From SIG440 sp045578305 (GTDB lineage Bacteria; Bacillota; Clostridia; Monoglobales; Monoglobaceae): DNA of 26,355 nt. Made by a program: the position numbers and the translations under genes. A model generated the notes under the pieces. It did no database searches and was not told where the DNA came from. It saw nothing but the letters and a program-made list of their open reading frames with translations. The stretch's first letter is position 1; each line of letters starts with the position of its first letter. Where the stretch lies: NCBI GenBank assembly GCA_045578305.1, contig JAZNKA010000055.1, forward strand, positions 1 to 26,355, written 5' to 3'. Shown piece after piece: positions 21,079 to 26,355 of this stretch.

Positions 21079-22164
21079 CTATTCGCGCCAGAGCTTGATT
21101 TTGCCGGCCCGGTGAAGTCCAACCAGAATATTTGTTGCAACCGGCAGGGCAATCATACCAAAAACCCCCATAAAGCGATAACCAAGATAAATTGCAAGCA
21201 GGGTAACAAGTGGGTTAAGACCAAGCTGGTCTCCAACGATTTTTGGCTCGGTAAAGTTGCGTACTACCAAAATTACAACATAGATGATTATAAGCCCAAG
21301 TGCCACAACATAGTTTTGGGTAAACAGCATAACAATCGCCCAGGGAATCAAAATTCCGCCGGTGCCCACCACGGGCAGAATGTCGGCAAGTGCGATTATT
21401 GCCGCAAGACCGACTGCGTTCTCAATTTTTAAAATCGAAAAACCAATGCAAAGCTCAGTAAAAGTGATAAGAAGAATAATTGCATATGCCCTGAGGTAAC
21501 CAAGAACTGTCTTGCCGATATGGCTTTTGGCGTCACTCATAAACTGGCGGCCGCGCGGAGGCAGCTGGTTTTTGATAAAGCTCATAATTTTGTCATAGTC
21601 CATACTGATAAAAACCGATGCCAGAATGGTAAAAGCAAATGAGATAAAGTAGAACGGAATTTTTGCGGTAACCCCTGCAATTGAACTGAGCGCGCTTGAC
21701 GAAAACCTCAGCACATAGCTTCTTATGCTGTCAAAGGCGTTTTCTGCCATGGAATAAATCTGGTCAAGAGTTTCGGGCGAAATTCGCTCGGTCAAATTTT
21801 CAAGGCTTGTCATTGCGGACGCAAAAAACGGCAATATAGTCGAGTCGTAATAATCGGGGAGCTTTACAAAAAGGTCCTTAAGTGACACGAAAATTTTTGA
21901 GCCAAGCAGCCAAAGCGCAAAAATAATAGCGGCATAGCCAAGGATAAGGGCAAGTATGCCCGCAAGCTTGTGGTGCATCTTTGTCACCTTGCGAAGCGCC
22001 GCTGCTGCAGGTCTTGTCAAAAATGCAATAAAAAAGCCTATGACAAACGGCATAACCCATTTGAGCGCATAACGCACAGAAACAAATATGAGAAGAGCAA
22101 CAACAGCAAAGTACAGCGCATTGATTATAAACTCGCGTCTTTGCTCGGTTCGGTTGTTTTGCAT
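21079..22164 (-). CDS. AI-2E family transporter (PerM/YtvI-like membrane protein)
   Basis: A 361-aa polytopic membrane protein. It has paired N-terminal helices (ALYFAVVALLIFVSVRYALKWVMPFVIGFFIAFL), a helix (LAGILALILGYAAIIFALWLLG), an amphipathic extracytoplasmic region (about 110-190), and C-terminal helices with the family's conserved ILPVVGTGGILIPWAI and EPKIVGDQLGLNPLVTLLAIYLGYRFMGVFGMIALPV. Members were first linked to autoinducer-2 export and some are Na+/H+ antiporters; YtvI-type members are common in spore formers. The transported species here is unknown. The start is ATG 22164 after AAGAGGCG; an upstream in-frame ATG at 22257 lies above the promoter and is rejected. Confidence 0.92.
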   Translation of the reverse strand: MQNNRTEQRREFIINALYFAVVALLIFVSVRYALKWVMPFVIGFFIAFLTRPAAAALRKVTKMHHKLAGILALILGYAAIIFALWLLGSKIFVSLKDLFVKLPDYYDSTILPFFASAMTSLENLTERISPETLDQIYSMAENAFDSIRSYVLRFSSSALSSIAGVTAKIPFYFISFAFTILASVFISMDYDKIMSFIKNQLPPRGRQFMSDAKSHIGKTVLGYLRAYAIILLITFTELCIGFSILKIENAVGLAAIIALADILPVVGTGGILIPWAIVMLFTQNYVVALGLIIIYVVILVVRNFTEPKIVGDQLGLNPLVTLLAIYLGYRFMGVFGMIALPVATNILVGLHRAGKIKLWRE

Positions 22165-22216
22165 ATTATCGCCTCTTTTAAAAAAATCTTTTATCACAAG
22201 TATTTTTGTTGTTTTT

Positions 22217-22245
22217 ATTATACAATATGCGATTTCCAAAGTCAA
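22217..22245 (-). promoter_or_regulatory. Promoter of the AI-2E family gene
   Basis: On the minus strand TTGACT (22240-22245), 17 bp, TATAAT (22217-22222). It shares the word TTGACTTTG with the divergent fprA promoter. Confidence 0.8.
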
Positions 22246-22264
22246 GCAAAGGTGCAATTTTCCG

Positions 22265-22293
22265 TTGACTTTGCTTTTGATGTATGATATTCT
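22265..22293 (+). promoter_or_regulatory. Promoter of fprA
   Basis: TTGACT (22265-22270), 17 bp, TATTCT (22288-22293). The two divergent -35 regions form a 9-bp inverted repeat, CAAAGTCAA / TTGACTTTG, with a 19-bp gap. Confidence 0.75.
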
Positions 22294-22329
22294 GTAAGTA
22301 GTTTATTCTAAGACGAAAGGACTCAAAAA

Positions 22330-23484
22330 ATGAAAATTACAAATGACATAAAATATATAGGCGTAAATGACCACAAGATTGACCTTTTTGAAGGACAGTT
22401 TGTTGTTCCGGACGGTATGGCATACAACTCGTATGTTGTTATGGACCAAAAAATTGCGGTTTTTGACACGGTTGACCAAGGGTTTGGCGATACATGGATG
22501 CGCAATTTAAAAATTGCCCTTGACGGCAAAAACCCAGATTATCTGATTGTTCAACATATGGAGCCTGACCATTCAGCAAATATCGCAAGGTTTGCATCCG
22601 AATACCCCGATGCCGAGGTGGTTGCAACAGCAAAAGCGATTTCAATGATGCCGCAGTTCTTTGGTGAAGGCTTTGCGGCAAAAACAATTGCTGTCAAAGA
22701 GGGTGACACCCTCAGCCTTGGCAAACACACACTTCAGTTTGTGACAGCGCCCATGGTCCATTGGCCCGAGGTTATGCTGACTTATGACAAAGAAAGCAAG
22801 ACTCTTTTTTCGGCAGATGCTTTTGGCAAGTTTGGTGCACTTGACAAGGAGGATGACTGGGCGTGCGAGGCGCGCAGATATTATTTTGGCATAGTCGGCA
22901 AATTCGGCCCTCAGGTGCAGGAGACCCTCAAAAAAGCAGCAACACTTGATATTGCCCGCATCTGTCCGCTTCACGGACCTGTTCTGGATTCAAACCTTGG
23001 ATATTATATCGGTCTTTATGACACATGGTCGGCATACCGCCCTGAAGAAAAGGGGGTTGTAATAAATTACACCTCGGTTTATGGCAATACAAAAAAAGCA
23101 GTTATGCTGCTGGCTGACAAGCTTCGCGCGCTCGGATGCGAAAAGGTTGTCACAAATGACCTTGCAAGATGCGATATCCACGAGGCGATTGAGGATACAT
23201 TCCGCTATGACAAAGCAATTTTTGCCACAACAACATACAACGGCAAAATTTTTCCGCAGATGCACGAATTTATCCATCATCTGACCGAAAGAAACTTCCA
23301 AAGCCGCAAAATAGGGTTTGTAGAAAACGGAACATGGGCAGCGACTGCAGCAAAGAATATGAAGGCAATGCTTGAAAATTGCAAAAACCTTGAGCTTTGC
23401 GAAACAACCGTTACAATCAAGTCGGCAATGAACTCGGCAAACGAAACACAAATTGAAGAGCTTGCAAAAGAAATTCTTGCGTAG
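22330..23484 (+). CDS. fprA: Flavodiiron protein (FprA family A-type flavoprotein)
   Basis: This 384-aa cytosolic enzyme reduces O2 to water (and in some members NO to N2O), with electrons usually from rubredoxin. The N-terminal MBL-like domain keeps the diiron ligands: H76, E78 and D80 in HMEPDH, H144 in PMVHWPEV, D163 in SADAFG and H215 in PLHGP. The C-terminal flavodoxin domain has the FMN-phosphate loop YTSVYGNTKKA at about 248-258. There is no fused rubredoxin. The ATG follows GAAAGGA. It is divergent from the AI-2E family gene, and a structured element is found 3' of it that also lies 3' of the Cu/Zn SOD gene. Confidence 0.96.
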   Translation: MKITNDIKYIGVNDHKIDLFEGQFVVPDGMAYNSYVVMDQKIAVFDTVDQGFGDTWMRNLKIALDGKNPDYLIVQHMEPDHSANIARFASEYPDAEVVATAKAISMMPQFFGEGFAAKTIAVKEGDTLSLGKHTLQFVTAPMVHWPEVMLTYDKESKTLFSADAFGKFGALDKEDDWACEARRYYFGIVGKFGPQVQETLKKAATLDIARICPLHGPVLDSNLGYYIGLYDTWSAYRPEEKGVVINYTSVYGNTKKAVMLLADKLRALGCEKVVTNDLARCDIHEAIEDTFRYDKAIFATTTYNGKIFPQMHEFIHHLTERNFQSRKIGFVENGTWAATAAKNMKAMLENCKNLELCETTVTIKSAMNSANETQIEELAKEILA

Positions 23485-23507
23485 GGGACGGCGACTCCGA
23501 CATCCCG
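23484..23507. repeat. Imperfect GC-rich palindrome at the fprA 3' end
   Basis: GGGACGGCG / CGACATCCC with a 4-nt loop and two mismatches, starting at the fprA stop. GC-rich compared with the surroundings. It looks like an intergenic repeat unit, but only one copy is visible here. Confidence 0.4.
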
Positions 23508-23551
23508 ATTAAACAGCCTTCCATTAGGGGATAGGTAAAATTGATTCAGAA

Positions 23552-23631
23552 TACGCAAACCGAGCCAAAGTCAAGACTTTGGGTTGCCCGAAGGTGTACT
23601 TGTGTACACCGAGAGGCGAGGTTTGTGCGTA
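23552..23631 (+). ncRNA. Structured intergenic element, copy 2 (with 18100-18170)
   Basis: The outer helix TACGC-AAACC / GGTTT-GT-GCGTA (2-nt bulge), a GA/GA internal loop, GCC/GGC, an extra hairpin AAAGTC-AA-GACTTT, a GGGTTGCCC mini-hairpin, GAA, hairpin GGTGTAC-TTGT-GTACACC, then GAGAGGC. Compared with copy 1, a hairpin C-G pair becomes T-A, a helix T-A pair becomes C-G, and a G-T pair becomes C-G. It is followed by a strong terminator hairpin. No protein gene is credible between 23485 and 23753. Confidence 0.6.
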
Positions 23632-23650
23632 GCAAAAAGAATATAAAAAC

Positions 23651-23680
23651 AGAAAAATCGCATTGTTATGCGATTTTTCT
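23651..23680. terminator. Bidirectional terminator after element copy 2
   Basis: AGAAAAATCGCAT-TGTT-ATGCGATTTTTCT, a 13-bp stem. It can end plus-strand transcription from fprA or the element, and minus-strand transcription from the ABC exporter. Confidence 0.85.
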
Positions 23681-23753
23681 ACATTTATAATAGTTTTTTA
23701 TTGCTAATTCAAGAGGAAGACTCTTTGATTTTCCAGTCTTTTTGCGGTCTGGA

Positions 23754-25424
23754 CTATTTTAACATCCCCTCTGTCCGTATTTTCTTATCCTCGATATATA
23801 TCTTTTTGTTGCAAATTTCAAACGCTGCGTGCTTGTGCGAGATAATGATGCAGGTTTTGTCCTTAAGTTGTTTCAGATTTTCGAGGAATTTCGCCTCGGT
23901 ACCCTCATCAAGAGCCGATGTCGCCTCGTCAAGCAAAATAATCGGTGCATCAGACAGTATTGCGCGCATTATCGCAAGGCGCTGCACCTGTCCTTCGGAA
24001 AGGCCAAAACCTTTTTCTCCGATGTATGTATCAAGACCGTCGGGCAGCTCGCGGATAAAATCCGCCGCACAGCACAGCTTGGCGGCTTCCATAATATGGG
24101 CATCAGTTGCACTTTCGTTGACTGCCAAGACAGTCTCGCGGATTGTTCCCGACAGCAAAAGATTGCCTTGCGGAACATATGAGAAAAACGGTCTTGTGTG
24201 CTTTCCTGCCGATGTAAAGCCGTCTTCGTATAAAAGATTTATTTTCCCCGCGTCGGGCGAGATGACACCAAGCAACAGCTTGATAAGAGTGCTCTTGCCT
24301 ATGCCCGAAATGCCTGCAATAACAGCAAAATCACCTTTTTCTATTTCAAGGTTTGCGCTGTCAAGAATGACATCCCGACCATACCCGAATGAAACATTTT
24401 CGAAGCTCAGGGCTTTCAGTTTTTTGTAGTCACGTTTGGGGTCAACAAACGCCTCGACAAGTTCTTCTTCAGGGATATCCTCGATTTCAATTATGCGTTC
24501 GGCAGATGCCAGAATAGCATAAAACTGAGGAAGCACACCCGAAAGCCCTGCAAACGGTGATTGAATTTGGTTGACAAGCTGGATTATAGCAGTAAGTGTA
24601 CCAAAGCTGATTGTCCCGATATAAAGTCGGTACGCACTGTGGACAAGGGCATAAAGCGAGCCCATACTGAAAATAAACGCAAGACCGCTTGCTGCGACAA
24701 GCGTCAGGTTTCGGCGTCGCATCTGTGCTTTGTAGCTTCCGCGCTGCAAATCAGCGCCCTTTTTGCCGACCGACTTCTCGATGCCAAAGACCTTTATCAT
24801 AAGAATGCTGGCAAAAGATTCCTGAAAGAAAGAACGCACCTTGCTTTCAGCTTCCTGAACTTTTTTGTGAAGTTTTTTCATCACATTCCTGAACGCACTT
24901 ATGACAATCAGCAAAAAAGTTCCGCCAACAAGAAAGATTACGGCAAAACCTGTGTCAAGTCGCATAAGCGAATAGAGTGCATACGAAAGACCTGCCAAAA
25001 GCGCCAAAACGCTTGGCAAAAGCGAAACAATTCCGCCCGCGACGATGTCCGAGTCGTTGCTTATACGGGTAAGCAAATCTCCGCTGTGGTACTTGCCCAA
25101 AGCCTGATAATCGCGTGTAAGAATGGAGGTGAAAAGCTCGCCGCGAAGGCGCATAGAGAGCTTGGCGGTGGTCTGGGTTTCGAGTCCCTGACCCAAAAGC
25201 TTTATCAAAATCTGAGCTGCAATTATCGCAAAAAGGATAACGGAATTTTTAAGCAAAAGGTCTTTGTCTCCTGCGACTGCTGCGTCAATTACATAGCGCG
25301 AAACAAGAGCAAACGAAACTCCAAGAATAGTAACTGCCGAGCGCATAACGGCAAGCAGTACGATTTGAAAAAGACTGCTCTTTGACTGTGTATATATCCA
25401 TTTGAAAGTTTTTTTATCTTTCAC
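23754..25424 (-). CDS. ABC exporter, fused permease and ATPase
   Basis: A half-transporter of about 556 aa. Six membrane helices occupy roughly the first 310 residues (including SLFQIVLLAVMRSAVTILGVSFAL and TGFAVIFLVGGTFLLIVISAF). The nucleotide-binding domain follows: Walker A GISGIGKST, Q-loop YVPQGNLLLSGTI, a signature reading LSEGQ instead of LSGGQ, Walker B IILLDEATSALD, and the switch histidine in IISHKH. It would act as a dimer exporting a lipid, peptide or drug; the substrate is unknown. The start is taken as GTG 25424 after AGGTGATAAGA, because the promoter starts transcription at about 25453, below the ATG at 25469. Confidence 0.9.
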   Translation of the reverse strand: MKDKKTFKWIYTQSKSSLFQIVLLAVMRSAVTILGVSFALVSRYVIDAAVAGDKDLLLKNSVILFAIIAAQILIKLLGQGLETQTTAKLSMRLRGELFTSILTRDYQALGKYHSGDLLTRISNDSDIVAGGIVSLLPSVLALLAGLSYALYSLMRLDTGFAVIFLVGGTFLLIVISAFRNVMKKLHKKVQEAESKVRSFFQESFASILMIKVFGIEKSVGKKGADLQRGSYKAQMRRRNLTLVAASGLAFIFSMGSLYALVHSAYRLYIGTISFGTLTAIIQLVNQIQSPFAGLSGVLPQFYAILASAERIIEIEDIPEEELVEAFVDPKRDYKKLKALSFENVSFGYGRDVILDSANLEIEKGDFAVIAGISGIGKSTLIKLLLGVISPDAGKINLLYEDGFTSAGKHTRPFFSYVPQGNLLLSGTIRETVLAVNESATDAHIMEAAKLCCAADFIRELPDGLDTYIGEKGFGLSEGQVQRLAIMRAILSDAPIILLDEATSALDEGTEAKFLENLKQLKDKTCIIISHKHAAFEICNKKIYIEDKKIRTEGMLK

Positions 25425-25459
25425 TCTTATCACCTGCAAACAAAGTTTGGTATATTTAC

Positions 25460-25488
25460 AGTTTAGCATAAGAGGTAGATTTCGTCAA
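25460..25488 (-). promoter_or_regulatory. Promoter of the ABC exporter
   Basis: On the minus strand TTGACG (25483-25488), 17 bp, TAAACT (25460-25465). It determines the downstream GTG start. Confidence 0.7.
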
Positions 25489-25501
25489 GAATTTATGTAA
25501 T

Positions 25502-25514
25502 GGGGCGTTGCCCC
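25502..25514. repeat. Small GC hairpin between the 61-aa gene and the exporter
   Basis: GGGGC-GTT-GCCCC followed by CTTCAAGACCCCC. GC-rich and with no T tract; probably a fragment of an intergenic repeat. Confidence 0.35.
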
Positions 25515-25544
25515 CTTCAAGACCCCCTTTGCTGCAGGGCGTGA

Positions 25545-25730
25545 CTAATATGGCTCCGCAGATATACCAAGCTCTTTAAGTAAAAGAAAATTTTTTTCGT
25601 TATAATCATTTAAAAACTGTAAAAACTCCTGTTCGGTTACAGGGTGTTGCTTTGCTTTATTTTCAAAATTTTCGCTCATTTTCATAAGCTCTTCGGCAAG
25701 TGATTTGATGGCAGAGGTGTTTATGTTCAT
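25545..25730 (-). CDS. Small helical protein of unknown function
   Basis: A 61-aa cytosolic protein that looks fully helical: NTSAIKSLAEELMKMSENFENKAKQHP then TEQEFLQFLNDYNEKNFLLLKELGI. The start is good (AAAGGAG before ATG 25730). It begins 13 bp beyond the T tract of a terminator (25743-25774) that ends a structured RNA, so it may be expressed only when that terminator is read through. No family recognised. Confidence 0.65.
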   Translation of the reverse strand: MNINTSAIKSLAEELMKMSENFENKAKQHPVTEQEFLQFLNDYNEKNFLLLKELGISAEPY

Positions 25731-25742
25731 AAGAATTCTCCT

Positions 25743-25774
25743 TTAAATAAAAAATGCGCGACCGAAGCCGCGCA
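25743..25774 (-). terminator. Terminator of the minus-strand structured RNA
   Basis: On the minus strand TGCGCGGC-TTCG-GTCGCGCA (8-bp stem with one G-U, UUCG loop) then TTTTTTATTT. It ends 13 bp before the start codon of the 61-aa gene. Confidence 0.88.
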
Positions 25775-25913
25775 CGAAAAACGCACAACTTCGATTCTAA
25801 GTTGCTACACTTTCAAATCAATATCCACAAGAAGATATGAAAAGACCGAAGAGTACGCTTTTGCTAAAAGTATGCTCTCCTTGCGGAAAAATATTTAATT
25901 TGAAAATGTAGCA
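25745..25913 (-). ncRNA. Structured RNA gene or terminator-type leader, unidentified
   Basis: The promoter at 25919-25947 places the 5' end at about 25912, exactly where a 16-bp closing helix begins (25898-25913 with 25803-25818, one G-U). Inside, AATAT and CCGCAAG pair with CTTGTGGATATT across a 4-nt bulge. An imperfect hairpin with CTTTT-AGC-AAAAG at its tip and a one-sided U-rich loop (about 16 nt) complete the fold. After the closing helix come a small hairpin (AACTT/AAGTT) and an intrinsic terminator. The length is about 165 nt. I considered 6S RNA and SRP RNA, but the 111-nt closed domain is too short for 6S and the SRP domain motif is absent. Either a separate small RNA or a riboswitch-like leader for the 61-aa gene is possible. 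Confidence 0.65.
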
Positions 25914-25918
25914 TAATT

Positions 25919-25947
25919 ATTATATCACTATTTAATTTAAAATACAA
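25919..25947 (-). promoter_or_regulatory. Promoter of the structured RNA
   Basis: On the minus strand TTGTAT (25942-25947), 17 bp, TATAAT (25919-25924). Confidence 0.75.
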
Positions 25948-25970
25948 CAACTATTTTCACCGGGGGTCTC

Positions 25971-26106
25971 TGCGGCAAGTTGTCTTACGAAAAAAGCCTG
26001 ACGGCTTTTCTTTTATATCGGTGCTGTCGCACCTAGCTCGAACCTAAAAACAATTCACCGGATTGTTTTTTACGGTTCGACCCCTTACCCCCCTTGCCGC
26101 ACCGAT
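25971..26106. repeat. Nested inverted-repeat element with competing stems
   Basis: The outer repeat TGCGGCAAG/CTTGCCGCA (25971/26093) overlaps a second, ATCGGTGC/GCACCGAT (26017/26099). Inside are a 16-bp interrupted stem TCGAACC-T-AAAAACAAT / ATTGTTTTT-TAC-GGTTCGA (26038-26080), a local hairpin GGTGC-TGTC-GCACC (26020-26033) that excludes the second repeat, and a terminator-like AAAAGCC-TGAC-GGCTTTT (25992-26009). It lies in a 625-bp stretch with no recognised gene (25731-26355). It could be a mobile repeat or a minus-strand leader RNA. Confidence 0.55.
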
Positions 26107-26127
26107 TTATAAATCAGGAGCTTGTAA

Positions 26128-26190
26128 TTGTTTATCTTTTATGAAATAACGAACGCTCGAAAACGCGAACTTATCGCGTCTCTCGACTAA
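26128..26190 (+). CDS. Possible 20-codon leader peptide
   Basis: A TTG at 26128 lies 7 nt after AGGAG and opens MFIFYEITNARKRELIASLD, ending in TAA at 26188-26190. The stop overlaps the first base pairs of a 12-bp hairpin (26189-26230). The layout resembles a leader peptide before an attenuator, but there is no run of one amino acid and no downstream gene in the window. Chance is a real alternative. Confidence 0.25.
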   Translation: MFIFYEITNARKRELIASLD

Positions 26191-26242
26191 AATGCCTTGC
26201 CAGCAGATGAAAATGATTGCAAGGCATTTTTCTGTTATTTCA
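26142..26242. repeat. Double inverted repeat (outer TGAAATAAC, inner 12-bp stem)
   Basis: Outer TGAAATAAC/GTTATTTCA (26142-26150 / 26234-26242) and inner AAAATGCCTTGC/GCAAGGCATTTT (26189-26200 / 26219-26230, loop 18 nt), plus ACGCGA-N5-TCGCGT (26163-26179). The inner hairpin is followed by TTCTG, so it is a moderate terminator candidate on the plus strand. Confidence 0.6.
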
Positions 26243-26249
26243 CAAAATC

Positions 26250-26277
26250 CTCACAAACAATCTCCAATCGTTATAAA
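26250..26277 (+). promoter_or_regulatory. Possible promoter near the window edge
   Basis: CTCACA (26250), 16 bp, TATAAA (26272-26277). The transcript would begin at about 26284 with GATAAAAAGCCC and continue out of the window. Confidence 0.35.
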
Positions 26278-26355
26278 TAAGGTGATAAAAAGCCCTCAGA
26301 GACGGGCAAGAGAGAAAACCGCCTTATGAACAGCGATTGGTGGGTGTTTCGAAAA

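Noticed and set aside
23481..23550. Riboswitch or promoter just after fprA
   Set aside because: Only an imperfect palindrome and no hexamer pair at 16-18 bp spacing could be found; kept only as a weak repeat.
25425..25469. Upstream ATG start of the ABC exporter
   Set aside because: It lies inside the -10 region of a well-matched promoter and has no ribosome binding site; GTG 25424 has one.
25745..25913. 6S RNA or SRP RNA
   Set aside because: The closed domain is 111 nt against roughly 180-200 nt for 6S RNA, and the conserved SRP helix 8 sequence is absent.

Overview
The window is about 26 kb of low-GC DNA from a spore-forming anaerobic Firmicute of class Clostridia. This rests on a SipL-type coat morphogenesis protein (DUF3794 plus LysM), an FprA-type flavodiiron protein, Spo0J/ParB next to a parS-like site, S-layer-homology anchoring, AGGAGG-like ribosome binding sites with frequent GTG and TTG starts, and near-consensus TTGACA-17-TATAAT promoters. 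I cannot name genus or species.

Layout. 1-7.4 kb, plus strand: the tail of parA, a parS-like site, parB, a small anchored coiled-coil protein, serS, a tRNA-dihydrouridine synthase, a PF14907-type nucleotidyltransferase-like gene with its own promoter, murA, and a YycJ-type metallo-beta-lactamase-fold hydrolase. 7.4-10.2 kb, minus strand: three small unknown genes followed by sipL, probably one sporulation unit. 10.3-11.4 kb: a YfcE-type phosphoesterase, a tRNA-Thr/tRNA-Tyr operon and an unusual array of small palindromes. 11.4-15.6 kb: a stand-alone aminotransferase C-terminal domain, a GNAT acetyltransferase and an AraC regulator (minus), divergent from a 64-codon apparently chimeric ORF and a large glycoside-hydrolase-like protein (plus), with a 21-bp-phased direct repeat in the divergent promoter. 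15.6-18 kb: an SLH-anchored GHL10-type glycosidase (minus) and a cytosolic Cu/Zn superoxide dismutase (plus). 18-21 kb, minus: a ComEC-like hydrolase with holA, and a secreted NlpC/P60 hydrolase. 21-25.7 kb: an AI-2E family membrane protein divergent from fprA, an ABC exporter and a 61-aa protein. 25.7-26.36 kb has no recognised protein gene but is dense in structured elements.

Most interesting points. (1) A roughly 70-80 nt structured element occurs twice in the same orientation (18100-18170 and 23552-23631). The copies differ by compensatory base changes. Each lies downstream of an oxygen-defence gene (Cu/Zn SOD and fprA) and is followed by an inverted repeat resembling a terminator. (2) A separate minus-strand RNA gene or leader at about 25913-25745 has a promoter whose predicted start coincides with a 16-bp closing helix, and it ends at an intrinsic terminator just ahead of the 61-aa gene. 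(3) The block at 11160-11295 is a modular array in which a constant 8-mer alternates, with an exact 24-bp period, with different self-complementary 16-mers. (4) The last 400 bases hold nested inverted repeats with mutually exclusive pairings and a possible 20-codon leader peptide running into a hairpin. All RNA and regulatory assignments were made by eye, without folding software or database searches.
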